From: an uncultured Candidatus Nemicrothrix sp.
GTDB taxonomy: Bacteria; Actinomycetota; Acidimicrobiia; Acidimicrobiales; MedAcidi-G1
DNA: 49,304 nucleotides
Reading direction: 5' to 3'
Assembly (NCBI GenBank): GCA_913055915.1
Contig: CAJXKL010000019.1
Coordinates: 1-49,304 of the forward strand
The notes beneath the pieces were generated by a model. That model worked only from the letters and a program-made list of their open reading frames with translations, had not been told where the DNA came from and did not search any database. A program made the position numbers and the translations under genes. Below are positions 17,580 through 27,432 of the stretch, piece by piece (positions within the stretch are counted from its first letter, which is position 1; the number at the start of each line of letters is the position of its first letter).

Positions 17580-18226
17580 TGTCGCTGGCGGACCTGAACG
17601 TGCACAACTACCTGGTCCCGACGGTTGTCGAACAGACCAGCCGCGGCGAGAGGGCGTTCGACCTCTACTCGCGCCTCCTCAAGGAGAACATCATCTTCAT
17701 CGGAACACCGATCGATGACACCATCGCCAACCTGGTCTGTGCACAGTTGCTGCACCTTGAATCCGAGAACCCCGACCGTGACATAAGCCTCTACATCAAC
17801 TCGCCAGGTGGCGACATCAACGCACTGTTCGCCATCTACGACACCATGCAGTACATCAAGCCCGATCTCACCACGATCTGTTTCGGACAGGCCGCCTCGG
17901 CCGCAGCGGTACTGCTGGCCGCCGGGGCACCGGGGAAGCGCCTTGCGCTGCCCCACTCGAGGGTTTTGATCCACCAACCCTACGCCGGAGCCCAGGGCCA
18001 GGTGTCCGACATCGAGTTGGCCTCACGCGAGATACAACGCCTCAAGGTCCAACTCGAGGAGATCCTGGCGAACCACACGGGCCAGGATGTCGAAAAGATC
18101 CATGCCGACACTGACCGCGACTTCGTAATGACTGCACAAGAGGCTATGGAATACGGGATAATCGACGACGTAATCGACTCACGTGACATGGTCGACAACA
18201 GCGGTGCGATTGCGGCGGTCACCTGA
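17579..18226 (+). CDS. clpP: ATP-dependent Clp protease proteolytic subunit
   Basis: This 215-residue serine peptidase assembles into the double heptamer that degrades unfolded or tagged proteins fed by ClpX. The catalytic triad is visible: Ser107 in GQAASAAA, His132 in LIHQP, and Asp181 in DTDRDF. The oxyanion segment SPGGDI is present. Length is normal. It overlaps tig by one base (TGATG) and lies 66 bases before clpX on the same strand, the classical tig-clpP-clpX order. Only one clpP is present here, although many Actinobacteria carry a second. Confidence 0.98.
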   Translation: MSLADLNVHNYLVPTVVEQTSRGERAFDLYSRLLKENIIFIGTPIDDTIANLVCAQLLHLESENPDRDISLYINSPGGDINALFAIYDTMQYIKPDLTTICFGQAASAAAVLLAAGAPGKRLALPHSRVLIHQPYAGAQGQVSDIELASREIQRLKVQLEEILANHTGQDVEKIHADTDRDFVMTAQEAMEYGIIDDVIDSRDMVDNSGAIAAVT

Positions 18227-18292
18227 TCACGGTCGGATTCGTGCTGAACTAGGTGGTTCACATGGCTACAGAGACAGGACAGGGGGTGCGAC

Positions 18293-19555
18293 ATGGCGAA
18301 GATCGGTGATGGGGGAGAACTCCTAAAGTGCTCCTTTTGTGGCAAGACCCAGAAGCAGGTGAAGAAGCTGATCGCGGGCCCCGGTGTCTACATCTGCGAC
18401 GAGTGCATCGACCTCTGCAACGAGATCATCGACGAGGAACTGTCGGAGCCGGCCGACCTCTCAGTCGGAGAGCTTCCAACCCCCAGGGAGATATTCGCCT
18501 TCCTCGACGACTACATCGTCGGCCAGGACAAGGCCAAGAAGATCCTTTCGGTGGCCGTTTACAACCACTACAAGCGGGTGCAGGCAGCGGGTGGCCCCGG
18601 CGACGACGTCGAACTGGCCAAGTCCAACATCCTCCTCATTGGTCCCACAGGGTGCGGAAAGACCCTCATGGCCCAGACCCTGGCCCGGATGCTGAACGTC
18701 CCCTTCGCAATCGCGGATGCAACTGCCCTCACCGAAGCCGGTTATGTCGGCGAGGACGTCGAGAACATCCTGCTCAAGTTGATCCAGGCCGCTGACTACG
18801 ACATCAAGAAGGCCGAGACCGGAATCATCTACATCGACGAGATCGACAAGGTGGCACGCAAGAGCGAGAACCCCTCCATAACGAGAGATGTCTCAGGTGA
18901 GGGCGTGCAACAGGCCCTCCTGAAGATCCTCGAGGGCACGACGGCTGCAGTGCCGCCCCAGGGAGGCCGCAAGCACCCCCATCAGGAGTTCCTGCAGATT
19001 GATACCACGAACATCTTGTTCATCTGCGGTGGAGCGTTCGCAGGCCTCGAAACGGTCATCCAGAACCGCCTTGGTGGGGTGGGCGTGGGCTTTGGTGCCG
19101 ATGTCCGGGCCCCTGGCGAAAAGGACCTCGGTGCCCTGTTCTCTATGGTCCGCCCCGAAGACCTCATCAAGTTCGGCCTGATACCTGAGTTTATTGGTCG
19201 TCTGCCCGTGGTCGGCACGGTCTCCCAACTTGAAATCGATGCCCTCGTGAAGATCCTCGTTGAGCCACGCAACGCCCTCATGAAGCAGTACCAGAAGATC
19301 TTCGAGTTCGAAGATATCGAACTTGAGGTCAGCGGAGAGGCTCTGGCGGTAATTGCCGAACAGGCTCTTGAGCGAGGTACCGGTGCCAGGGGCCTGCGAG
19401 CAATCCTCGAAGAGGTCCTGCTCGACGTCATGTACGACCTTCCGGGTGACGAAGAAGCCGGAAGGGTCGTCGTCGACATTGACACCGTGCGCGAGCGTCA
19501 GATGCCGATGGTGCTGCCCCGCGACGACGAGCGCCACAACCGCGCCGCCTCCTAA
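18293..19555 (+). CDS. clpX: Clp protease ATP-binding subunit ClpX
   Basis: This 420-residue AAA+ unfoldase delivers substrates to ClpP. The N-terminal zinc-binding domain has Cys13, Cys16, Cys35 and Cys38. Walker A is GPTGCGKT (117-124), the pore loop is GYVG, Walker B is IIYIDEID, and the sensor-2 region is [11 protein letters not shown]. The IGF-type ClpP contact loop is present in the IEFIGRLP-like segment (reads [11 protein letters not shown]). A G-rich AGGGGG stands just before ATG 18293. It is followed by folC after a 15-base gap. Confidence 0.98.
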   Translation: MAKIGDGGELLKCSFCGKTQKQVKKLIAGPGVYICDECIDLCNEIIDEELSEPADLSVGELPTPREIFAFLDDYIVGQDKAKKILSVAVYNHYKRVQAAGGPGDDVELAKSNILLIGPTGCGKTLMAQTLARMLNVPFAIADATALTEAGYVGEDVENILLKLIQAADYDIKKAETGIIYIDEIDKVARKSENPSITRDVSGEGVQQALLKILEGTTAAVPPQGGRKHPHQEFLQIDTTNILFICGGAFAGLETVIQNRLGGVGVGFGADVRAPGEKDLGALFSMVRPEDLIKFGLIPEFIGRLPVVGTVSQLEIDALVKILVEPRNALMKQYQKIFEFEDIELEVSGEALAVIAEQALERGTGARGLRAILEEVLLDVMYDLPGDEEAGRVVVDIDTVRERQMPMVLPRDDERHNRAAS

Positions 19556-19570
19556 CCCCACCCGGCGATC

Positions 19571-20887
19571 GTGGACTACCGCGACGCCCTCGACTTTCTC
19601 GATGGGTACGTAAACCTCGAGGCCACAGCCGGCCGAATCCATGGCTTGAGCCTGGATGCCATCCGTGGCCTCGTCGGATCGATGGGCGACCCGCAGGCCG
19701 ACCTTGCCGCGATCCATGTCACCGGAACCAACGGCAAGGGTTCCGTCGCGGCCATGACAAGCTCCCTCCTTTCAGCGGCCGGACTCCGCGTGGGCTCCTA
19801 TACGAGTCCCCATGTCGACACCATCCGGGAGAGGCTCAAGATCTCGGGTGACCTGATCAGCGAAGAGGACTTCGCAGACCTCGTAGCCGACCTCGCTCGG
19901 TACGCCGGAACACTCTCCGAACGGCCCTCCTACTTCGAGTTGCTCACATCTGCGGCCTTTCTCTGGTTCAGCAACGAGGCCGTGGACGTAGCCGTGGTCG
20001 AGGTTGGGTTGTTGGGTCGCTTTGATGCAACCAATGTGATTGAGTCAAGCGTGTCGGCGATCACCAACATCGGGTTTGACCACACCGACGGTGTGGGCGA
20101 CTGGCGCAGGGACATTGCCATGGAAAAGGCCGGAATTATCGAAAGGGGTCGTCCGCTAGTGCTGGGGGAGACCTTTGTCGACCTGCTTGACCTCTTCGTG
20201 GCCGAGGGCCCCGATCCTCTGTTCGTACGCGGCACAGACTTCGGTGTGGTGGCGTCCAACCCGGCCGTTGGCGGACAGGTGGTTGACCTGTTCGGGCCCT
20301 ACGCTTGCCACGACGAGGTCTACATGTGCCTCCACGGAACGCACCAGGCCGACAACGCAGCTGTGGCCGTGACCGCTGCCGAGGCCCTGTTGGATACCTC
20401 GTTGGGTGACGACGTGGTGTCAGAGGCCTTCGCCGGCCTGTCGATACCGGGGCGACTCGAGGTGGTGTCCAACCGTCCCCTTGTGGTGCTCGATGCTGCA
20501 CACAACCTTGAGGCTGCGCGCTCGCTTGTTGACACCGTTCCAGAGGTATTTCCCGCAGCACGCAGGATCCTGGTTCTTGGAATGCTCGGACCAAGGGGGC
20601 CCGGACCTGTGTTGGCCGAGCTTGCCCATCTCGCTCCGGACCTGGTGATTGTGTTTACGGCTCCCTCCCCGCGGGCGATCCCGGTCGAGGTCCTGGAATC
20701 GGCCTGTCGTGACCAGGGCCTCGACGTCGAGTCGGCACCAGATGTCACGGAGGCAGTCAGGCGGGCGGTGGCTCTGGCAGACGAGGACGACATTGTTCTC
20801 GTGACGGGTTCCTTCTACGTGCTCTCCGGCGCCAGGAGTGCGGTTGAGGCGTTCGCCGGATCCAGCGACGGGGAGTTCGAAGGCTGA
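19571..20887 (+). CDS. folC: Folylpolyglutamate / dihydrofolate synthase
   Basis: This 438-residue Mur-ligase-like enzyme adds glutamate to dihydropteroate and to folates, retaining them in the cell. The ATP loop is HVTGTNGKGSVAAM (about residues 54-67). YTSPHVDTIRER, the F/YFE.LT stretch SYFELLTSAAF and VLDAAHNLEA are the family signatures. GTG 19571 directly precedes a normal N-terminus. It is close behind clpX and 22 bases ahead of ndk, so the three are probably co-transcribed. In many Actinobacteria valS lies between clpX and folC; it is absent here. Confidence 0.95.
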   Translation: MDYRDALDFLDGYVNLEATAGRIHGLSLDAIRGLVGSMGDPQADLAAIHVTGTNGKGSVAAMTSSLLSAAGLRVGSYTSPHVDTIRERLKISGDLISEEDFADLVADLARYAGTLSERPSYFELLTSAAFLWFSNEAVDVAVVEVGLLGRFDATNVIESSVSAITNIGFDHTDGVGDWRRDIAMEKAGIIERGRPLVLGETFVDLLDLFVAEGPDPLFVRGTDFGVVASNPAVGGQVVDLFGPYACHDEVYMCLHGTHQADNAAVAVTAAEALLDTSLGDDVVSEAFAGLSIPGRLEVVSNRPLVVLDAAHNLEAARSLVDTVPEVFPAARRILVLGMLGPRGPGPVLAELAHLAPDLVIVFTAPSPRAIPVEVLESACRDQGLDVESAPDVTEAVRRAVALADEDDIVLVTGSFYVLSGARSAVEAFAGSSDGEFEG

Positions 20888-20909
20888 CGGTGGGGCCTAG
20901 CCTGCGGGC

Positions 20910-21329
20910 ATGGAGAAAACACTTGTCATCTGCAAGCCTGATGCCGTCGAGCGAGGTCTCGTGGGCGAGATCATCGGCCGATTCGAACACAAGGGCCTGG
21001 CCATCCTGGCAAGCGACCTGCGCCTGCTCGACAGCGAGGTCCTAGGGCACCACTACTCAGAGCACACCGAGAAGCCGTTCTTCGGTGACCTCGTGGCCTT
21101 CATGTCGCGTTCGCCGGCCATGTTGCTCGTGGTTGGTGGCCCGGAGGGAACCGTCGGCGTCGTCCGCACCCTCATGGGGGCCACCGACCCGACCCAGGCA
21201 GCGCCTGGAACCATCCGTGGAGACTTCGGCCTGGCTGTTACCGAGAACCTGGTCCATGGTTCCGATGCCGTCGAGTCGGCGCTCAGGGAGATCGGAATGT
21301 TCTTCCCGGAACTCGGAGCCGGAGTCTGA
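20910..21329 (+). CDS. ndk: Nucleoside diphosphate kinase
   Basis: This 139-residue enzyme transfers phosphate from ATP to nucleoside diphosphates to balance NTP pools. The opening KTLVICKPDAVERGLVGEII and the active site ENLVHGSDA, with phospho-accepting His116, are diagnostic. Length matches the family. It is the last gene of the clpX-folC-ndk run; a gap of 200 bases separates it from mreB. Confidence 0.97.
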   Translation: MEKTLVICKPDAVERGLVGEIIGRFEHKGLAILASDLRLLDSEVLGHHYSEHTEKPFFGDLVAFMSRSPAMLLVVGGPEGTVGVVRTLMGATDPTQAAPGTIRGDFGLAVTENLVHGSDAVESALREIGMFFPELGAGV

Positions 21330-21529
21330 ATCCGGAGAGCCTGCGGTGAGCATGTCCACCCTGCGTGGCCGAGCATGCGCCCAAAGTGGCAAATTCGCAC
21401 AGAACGCGTTACGGTCCCGTCCGAAATATGGCGCGTGGGGCATCTGGAACCAGTCTTCCCAGGTTCCACAGCGTGCGTCCCACATTGAGTGGTCGGTGGG
21501 GGCGTACGGTGAAGTAGCCATCTGAACAT

Positions 21530-22603
21530 GTGATCGAACGGAATCAGGCGATGGTCGTCAGCGGAGCACGGATAGCGAGGAACCCCATCTTCGGTGGGCG
21601 CGACATCGCCGTCGACCTTGGTACCGCCAACACGCTGGTCTACGTGCGTGGCGAGGGAATCGTTCTCGACGAACCGTCCGTGGTCGCCGTCAACGTGATC
21701 GACGGAACCCCACTGGCGGTTGGCTCCGAAGCCCGACGAATGATCGGACGCACGCCAGGACACATCCAGGCCTCAAGGCCTCTCAAAGAGGGCGTGATCG
21801 CCGACTTCGAGGTCTGCGAGAAGATGCTCCGCTACTTCATCCAGCAGGTCCACAGCCGCCGCTGGTCAAAGCCCCGCATGGTCATCTGCGTGCCTTCAGG
21901 AGTCACCGGCGTTGAACGACGCGCTGTACAAGAGGCAGCCGAGTACGCCGGAGCCCGTTCTCCCACCTATGTGATTGAGGAACCCGTCGCAGCTGCGATC
22001 GGCGCAGGCCTCGACATCGCCGCTCCCAGTGGTTCGATGATCGTCGACATCGGCGGAGGAACCACCGAGGTTGCGGTCATCTCCCTTGGCGGAGTGGTGG
22101 CCAGCCAGTCCTCGCGGATCGGTGGTGACGAACTCGACGAGGCCATCGGACAGTTCATGAAGAAGGAACACGGCCTGAGCATCGGAGTGCGTGCAGCCGA
22201 GGAGATCAAGATCGCCCTCGGATCCGCCGTCCCCCTCACCCGTGACCACAGGGCCGAAGTGAGGGGCCGAGATCTCATGACCGGCCTACCGCGCCTCTTG
22301 ACCATCTCGACAACCGAGGTGCGCGAAGCCCTCGAGGAACCGGTCGCCTCGATTGTCGACGCCGTAAAGGTCACCCTCGACCGGACCCCACCAGAACTGG
22401 CCGCCGACATCATGGAACACGGAATAACCCTTGCCGGTGGTGGAGCGCTGCTCGTCGGCCTTCCAGAACTGATCAACGCCGAAACCGGCATGCCGGTCAG
22501 GCTGGCGCCAGACCCCCTGCTGGCAGTGGTGTTTGGAGCCGGTAGGGCCCTTGAGGAGTTCGACATCTTCGGCAGCGTCATCTTCGGCGACGGCAGCCGG
22601 TAA
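21530..22603 (+). CDS. mreB: Rod-shape-determining actin homologue MreB
   Basis: This 357-residue bacterial actin polymerises under the membrane and guides elongation of the cell wall. Nucleotide-binding blocks are DLGTANTLVYVRGEGIVLDE, IVDIGGGTTEVAVISLGG and GITLAGGGALL. GTG 21530 starts the longest frame. ATG 21551 is equally possible, because neither has a clear ribosome-binding site. It opens the mreB-mreC-mreD-mrdA-rodA elongasome operon, whose members follow with gaps of a few bases or overlaps. No transcription signal is evident in the 200 bases upstream. Confidence 0.96.
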   Translation: MIERNQAMVVSGARIARNPIFGGRDIAVDLGTANTLVYVRGEGIVLDEPSVVAVNVIDGTPLAVGSEARRMIGRTPGHIQASRPLKEGVIADFEVCEKMLRYFIQQVHSRRWSKPRMVICVPSGVTGVERRAVQEAAEYAGARSPTYVIEEPVAAAIGAGLDIAAPSGSMIVDIGGGTTEVAVISLGGVVASQSSRIGGDELDEAIGQFMKKEHGLSIGVRAAEEIKIALGSAVPLTRDHRAEVRGRDLMTGLPRLLTISTTEVREALEEPVASIVDAVKVTLDRTPPELAADIMEHGITLAGGGALLVGLPELINAETGMPVRLAPDPLLAVVFGAGRALEEFDIFGSVIFGDGSR

Positions 22604-22606
22604 CCC

Positions 22607-23446
22607 ATGGCGGCCAAGCGGCCTGTCGACAGGCCCCGCCCCACGCTCCTCATCATCCTGGCGGCAGCGCTCACCCTGCTGACACTCCAGTTCCGGGGCC
22701 TCCAGCCACTCGATGCCTTCCAGCAGGGCGTGAGAGACATCGTTGAACCGGTACGCAGTCTCAGCGACCGCCTTACCGATCCCGTCCAGACCGCATGGAA
22801 CGGAGTGTTCGGCTTCGAAGCCCTGCGGCTGGAAAACGAGCGCCTCGAAGTTGAGCTGGCACGAATGCGCGGAAACGCATTGACATCCGAGGCAGACACC
22901 GAACTACTCAATAGGTTGCTGAGCGAGGTGGACATCGCCTATTCGGACTTCGATGCCGTCGTGGTCCGAATTCTCGGTCAGCCCCCCGGAAACTTCTCCT
23001 CCCACATGATCGAGGTCGACAAGGGCACCGACGATGGCATTGAAGAGGGCATGGCCGTGGTGACTGGCGCCGGCCTGGTTGGCCGCCTCGAACAGGTCGA
23101 CCGGTCACGCTCACTCGTGCAGCTCGCCACCCACCCAGACTTCAGGGTCGGTGTCCGCCTCGTGACATCCCAGGACGAAGGCCTGGCCAAGGGAACCGGA
23201 ACCGAGGGAATCCTCCGGATCGAATCGGGTGTCCGCCTCGACGCGCAGGTCGACAACGACGAGGTGCTCGTCACCTCAGGCGGGCGCAGCCTGTTCCCGG
23301 GCGACATCCCGGTCGGGAAGGTGCTCGACCCCGACTCGGACGCCGACTACCGACGGTCCATTATCATCGGGTTGGCAGCGGACCTCGAGAACCTGAGCTT
23401 CCTCAAGGTGGTCCTCCCAGCCGAGAAGCCTGAAGGTATGCGGTGA
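22607..23446 (+). CDS. mreC: Rod-shape-determining protein MreC
   Basis: This 279-residue elongasome scaffold has a short cytoplasmic N-terminus, one membrane helix (about residues 13-28), a coiled-coil segment (FEALRLENERLEVELARMR) and the two-barrel periplasmic or extracellular domain with the typical MAVVTGAGLVGRLEQVDRSR and VLVTSGG.SLFPGDIPVGKV motifs. It links MreB to the PBP2/RodA synthase. The stop codon of mreB is three bases upstream and mreD overlaps its end by four bases. Confidence 0.95.
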   Translation: MAAKRPVDRPRPTLLIILAAALTLLTLQFRGLQPLDAFQQGVRDIVEPVRSLSDRLTDPVQTAWNGVFGFEALRLENERLEVELARMRGNALTSEADTELLNRLLSEVDIAYSDFDAVVVRILGQPPGNFSSHMIEVDKGTDDGIEEGMAVVTGAGLVGRLEQVDRSRSLVQLATHPDFRVGVRLVTSQDEGLAKGTGTEGILRIESGVRLDAQVDNDEVLVTSGGRSLFPGDIPVGKVLDPDSDADYRRSIIIGLAADLENLSFLKVVLPAEKPEGMR

Positions 23447-23961
23447 GTAGCAGGCTCCGGGTGGTTGCCGTGCTTCTGACAGCGCTAGTGGCCCAGGCGA
23501 CCCTCCTGACCGAGATCCGGTTGCAGGGAGCCACGGTTGAGCTGATGATGGTGATCGCAATCCTCGCCGGTTTCCACGGTGGCCCCGAAAGGGGGGCCCT
23601 TGTGGCGTTTTTCGCCGGTCTCCTGCAGGACTCGCTCCTGTCAGTCCCGCTCGGACTCCACGCCCTGGTATTTCCGCCCCTTGCGGTGGCGGTCAGCAGC
23701 CTCGAACAGCGGATGGTCCGGTCAACGCCGGCAACTGACGCCGTGGCCCTGCTGTTGGCCACAACGGCTGGAATCTTCACCGTTGCAGGAGTGGGACTCC
23801 TGTTCGGCTTGTCGCCATACGACCCGGAAACCCTCCTGGTCCGGATCCTCACTGCGGCCGTGATGACAACGGCAATCGCAGCCCCCGTCAACCGGGCGGT
23901 CCGCTGGGCCGTTCTCGGGGGCCTGCCACCCGACATCAAGCTCAGAACCGTCGGTTCCTGA
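23443..23961 (+). CDS. mreD: Rod-shape-determining protein MreD
   Basis: This 172-residue, very hydrophobic protein has about five membrane helices, the length and topology of MreD. Sequence conservation in this family is low; the segment FAGLLQDSLLSVPLGLHAL matches the conserved FxxGLLxD...PLG core. It starts at GTG 23443, overlapping the mreC stop by four bases (GTGA), so translation is coupled. Position between mreC and the PBP2 gene supports the call. Confidence 0.9.
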   Translation: MSSRLRVVAVLLTALVAQATLLTEIRLQGATVELMMVIAILAGFHGGPERGALVAFFAGLLQDSLLSVPLGLHALVFPPLAVAVSSLEQRMVRSTPATDAVALLLATTAGIFTVAGVGLLFGLSPYDPETLLVRILTAAVMTTAIAAPVNRAVRWAVLGGLPPDIKLRTVGS

Positions 23962-23970
23962 CAACCGTCT

Positions 23971-26232
23971 ATGAACGCCATGGACGAAATCGCCCGATAC
24001 AGGATGCGTGTGCTGGCCGTGGTGGCCATCTCACTGTTCGGCGCCCTCGGAGCGAGGCTCTGGTACCTGCAGGTGATGATCAGCGAACAGGCGGTTGCAG
24101 CGGCGGCAAGCAACATCACCCGGGTGATCGACGTGCCGGCCCCCAGGGGGCGGATCCTCGACGTAAAGGGTCGGACCCTCGTTGGAAACCGCCTTACGAC
24201 GATGATCACCATCAATCCCCGTGAGCTCGAAGAGGCAGACCTGGATGCCGTTGAGCGTCGGAAGATGCTCACCAGAATCGCCGTCGAGGTGAACCGCTCC
24301 GGGCAACTCCTCAAGGTCAGCGACATCGAGTCGTCGCTTGCCAACCGGGCCTTCGGCTACTACGACGACATTCCCATCGCGCTGGATGTGAGCGAGGACC
24401 TCCTGGTCTTCTTCGGCGAACGCGGCGGCCTGTACCCGGGGGTGACTGTCGTGGACGGCACCGTCAGGTCCTACCTCTACGGAGACCTCGCCACCCACGT
24501 ACTGGGCTGGGTGGGTCCCGTAAACGATGCCGAGTTGGCCTCACGGAACCCGTCGCCCGGCAAGGAGTACCGGCTTCGGGATGAGGTCGGAAAGGCCGGA
24601 GTCGAGCTCATGTTCGAGGACGACCTCCGCGGAATCGCCGGCCGACGCGTCGTAGAGGTAGATCGACGCGGTGAGATCGTGCGCGAACGCAAGGACCTCT
24701 TTGAGGCGCCGGTGCCAGGCGATGACGTAATCCTCACGCTCGATATCGACATCCAGTGGTTGGCCGAGACCGAGCTGGAACGGTCCGTCTTCCTGGCACG
24801 TGCGGTGACTCCCGAAAAGGAGGAGGGCTCAACAGAGGAGCCGCCCGACTTCGAGGTGCCCGGCGGTGCCGTCGTCATCCTGGACCCGATAAGTGGAAGC
24901 GTCGTGGCGATGGCCTCCTATCCCTCCTACGACCCGAACGAGTCCATAGGGGGGTTCTCGCTCGAACAGTGGGCTGAGCTGAATGACACGGCAAACGACC
25001 TGCCGATGTTCAACCGGGCGATCCAGGGTGAATACGCACCCGGATCCACGTTCAAGCTCTTCACGGCCCATGCAGCATGGCACGAAGAGGTGTTCGGCGT
25101 CGGGCGCGTTCCCGAGGCCGACGAACTTTGGGACGACCCCGGCTTCTACTTTCTGCAGAGTTGCAGGGCCGATGCCGATGTCGAGGACCAGGAGGAGGCC
25201 AGCGGTTGCGTCTTCAAGAACGCCGGCAACAAGACCTACGAGAAGGTAGACCTGCCCAAGAGCCTGACGGTTTCCAGCGACGTCTACTACTACACGATCG
25301 GCGAATCGGTCTACATCAACCCGATGCACACCGAGACAGCGATCCAAGATGCAGCCACCAGGTACGGCCTGGGCCGAAAGAGTGGCGTACCGCTTCCGTT
25401 CGAACAGGCCGGCTTCATGCCTACCCCGGCCAACCGCGAACAGAGGCACGAGGACAATCCTGTGGCCTTCCCCTACGGGGAGTGGTATTCCGGAGACAAC
25501 GTGAACACCGCCATTGGACAGGGTGACGTTCTCGTCACCCCGATCCAGTTGGCCAACGCCTACGCCACCTTCGCCAACGGCGGCACCCGGATGGCTCCCA
25601 CGGTCGTTGGCCAGGTGGTAGGCAGAGACGGCGAGACCATCCGCACTATCGGAGCACGGGCCGTCTCCCAGGTCGACATCGATCCCGTATTCCGCGAACT
25701 TGCCCTAGAAGGCCTCTCGGGGGTTACCGCAGACCCGGAGGGAACCGCCTACTGGTCCTTCAACTCCGAGGCCACAAACGGCGTCTACTTCCCGCTTGAG
25801 GAGTTTCCGGTAGCCGCCAAGACAGGAACCGCCGAGGTCCGCGGCAAGGCCGACACCTCTCTGTTCGCCGCGTTCGGGCCTGTCCAGGCGCCCACACACG
25901 TCATGGTTGCAGTCATGGAAGAAGCCGGCTTCGGCAGTCAGGTTGCGGCACCGCTCGTAGCGCGGGTACTTGAACCCGTGCTGACCGGAGCTGTAGTCGA
26001 GGCCCCCACCGCGGCGGTCAGGTACGCACGGTCGGCTGCGCTACCACTGTGCGTCTCGTGGCACGAGTGGATCACAGGCGACACTCTCGAACGCCTCAAG
26101 GGAATCGACCCGACTGCCGACCCTGAAAGCGGACCCGTGCTAGACGCCGACGGAATAGTCCGGGTACGCGGTGAACGGGTTGACTGCGGCCCCCTTGTAG
26201 AAGAGCTCATCTCCAGCCTCAAGGGCGACTGA
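23971..26232 (+). CDS. mrdA: Penicillin-binding protein 2 (elongation transpeptidase)
   Basis: This 753-residue class B PBP crosslinks peptidoglycan during cell elongation. A single membrane anchor (about residues 12-33) is followed by the PBP dimerisation domain (APRGRILDVKGRTL) and the transpeptidase domain. Catalytic motifs are S359-T-F-K362 in YAPGSTFKLF, S-S-D (435-437) in the SxN position, and KTG in VAAKTGTAEV. The protein is longer than E. coli PBP2 (633), with a C-terminal extension of about 80 residues containing two cysteines. It lies between mreD and rodA; the rodA start overlaps its stop. Confidence 0.95.
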   Translation: MNAMDEIARYRMRVLAVVAISLFGALGARLWYLQVMISEQAVAAAASNITRVIDVPAPRGRILDVKGRTLVGNRLTTMITINPRELEEADLDAVERRKMLTRIAVEVNRSGQLLKVSDIESSLANRAFGYYDDIPIALDVSEDLLVFFGERGGLYPGVTVVDGTVRSYLYGDLATHVLGWVGPVNDAELASRNPSPGKEYRLRDEVGKAGVELMFEDDLRGIAGRRVVEVDRRGEIVRERKDLFEAPVPGDDVILTLDIDIQWLAETELERSVFLARAVTPEKEEGSTEEPPDFEVPGGAVVILDPISGSVVAMASYPSYDPNESIGGFSLEQWAELNDTANDLPMFNRAIQGEYAPGSTFKLFTAHAAWHEEVFGVGRVPEADELWDDPGFYFLQSCRADADVEDQEEASGCVFKNAGNKTYEKVDLPKSLTVSSDVYYYTIGESVYINPMHTETAIQDAATRYGLGRKSGVPLPFEQAGFMPTPANREQRHEDNPVAFPYGEWYSGDNVNTAIGQGDVLVTPIQLANAYATFANGGTRMAPTVVGQVVGRDGETIRTIGARAVSQVDIDPVFRELALEGLSGVTADPEGTAYWSFNSEATNGVYFPLEEFPVAAKTGTAEVRGKADTSLFAAFGPVQAPTHVMVAVMEEAGFGSQVAAPLVARVLEPVLTGAVVEAPTAAVRYARSAALPLCVSWHEWITGDTLERLKGIDPTADPESGPVLDADGIVRVRGERVDCGPLVEELISSLKGD

Positions 26233-27377
26233 TGGTCGACCTGCGAAAGCCCCGCTTTGACAGGCCGACAGTCCTCCGGCACATCGACCTGCTTCTGCCG
26301 GTGCTTGCACTCGTAGTCGCTGCAGTTGGAATCGTCATGGTCTACTCGGCAACGCGGGGTCCTGCCACGGATTTGCGCCCGGCTGACACGTCCTTCCTGA
26401 ATCGGCAGATGGTCTACGTCGGAATTGGCGCAGCCGTCATGCTGGTAACGGCTTGGATCGGCCATCGCTGGGCACAGCGCCTTGCACTGCCGGCCTACAT
26501 CGGGTTGCTGGTCCTGCTGGCCGGCGTCTTGATCGTCGGCACCGAGGTGAAGGGTGCGCGTGCCTGGTTCCAGTTTGCCGGCTACCAGTTCCAGCCGTCA
26601 GAGTTCGGCAAGGTTGCGGTGATCGTGGCCCTGGCTGCATGGCTGGGCGCAGTTCAGGAGGTCGGCGCCGCCCGTCTCAGCGTAGCGGTCCTGTTAGTCG
26701 GCGTTCCTGTCGGAGCGATCCTCATGCAGCCCGACCTGGGGACGATCCTCGTCTACGGGGCAATCGCTGCTGGAATGATCCTCGTTGCCGGGGCCAGGGG
26801 GCGTCACCTGCTTGTTCTTGGGTTGATGCTGCTGACCGGGATGGTCATGGTCCTCCAGTCCGACCTGTTGGCCGACTATCAGGTGAAGCGCCTCCTCGTG
26901 TTCGTCGACGATGAGGCCAATACCGCTGCCAGATACAACCTCGAGCAGGCACAGGTGGCCATAGGCAACGGAGGCCTTACCGGCACCGGCCTCTTTGAAG
27001 GCACCCAGAACATCTCAGACCTCGTCCCCGAGCAGCAGACCGACTTCATCTTCACGGTGGTCGCCGAGGAGACCGGTTTCGTTGGAAGCGCGGTTGTTCT
27101 CGGCCTGATCGCCCTGCTGTTGGCCAGGGTCTGGCGCATCGGGAGGCTGGCCGACGACAGGTACGGCATGCTACTCGCCGCCGGTGTGTTCTCGATGTTC
27201 CTGTTCCAGGTGTTCCAGAGCGTCGGCATGTCAACTGGAATCATGCCGATCACAGGCATTCCCCTGCCCTTGGTCAGTTACGGCGGCTCCTCAATTCTGA
27301 CCACCTTCATGGCGCTGGGCCTCGTCGAGAGCGTTCACATGAGGCGCCACCACCACAAGGTCCGGTCCGCCCTGTAG
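26232..27377 (+). CDS. rodA: Peptidoglycan glycosyltransferase RodA
   Basis: This 381-residue SEDS-family polytopic membrane enzyme polymerises lipid II into glycan strands together with PBP2. Ten or so hydrophobic helices are visible. Signature segments are FQPSEFGKVAVI, DLGTILVYGAIA, LVPEQQTDFIFTVVAEETGF and GIPLPLVSYGGSSILT. It starts at ATG 26232, overlapping the mrdA stop (TGATG), and closes the elongasome operon. FtsW is a paralogue, but the mre/mrdA context points to RodA. Confidence 0.96.
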   Translation: MVDLRKPRFDRPTVLRHIDLLLPVLALVVAAVGIVMVYSATRGPATDLRPADTSFLNRQMVYVGIGAAVMLVTAWIGHRWAQRLALPAYIGLLVLLAGVLIVGTEVKGARAWFQFAGYQFQPSEFGKVAVIVALAAWLGAVQEVGAARLSVAVLLVGVPVGAILMQPDLGTILVYGAIAAGMILVAGARGRHLLVLGLMLLTGMVMVLQSDLLADYQVKRLLVFVDDEANTAARYNLEQAQVAIGNGGLTGTGLFEGTQNISDLVPEQQTDFIFTVVAEETGFVGSAVVLGLIALLLARVWRIGRLADDRYGMLLAAGVFSMFLFQVFQSVGMSTGIMPITGIPLPLVSYGGSSILTTFMALGLVESVHMRRHHHKVRSAL

Positions 27378-27432
27378 GGGAGCGGGGCGGCGATGCACCG
27401 TTGGCGTCCCCGCTGGATACGCTTACGGGGTC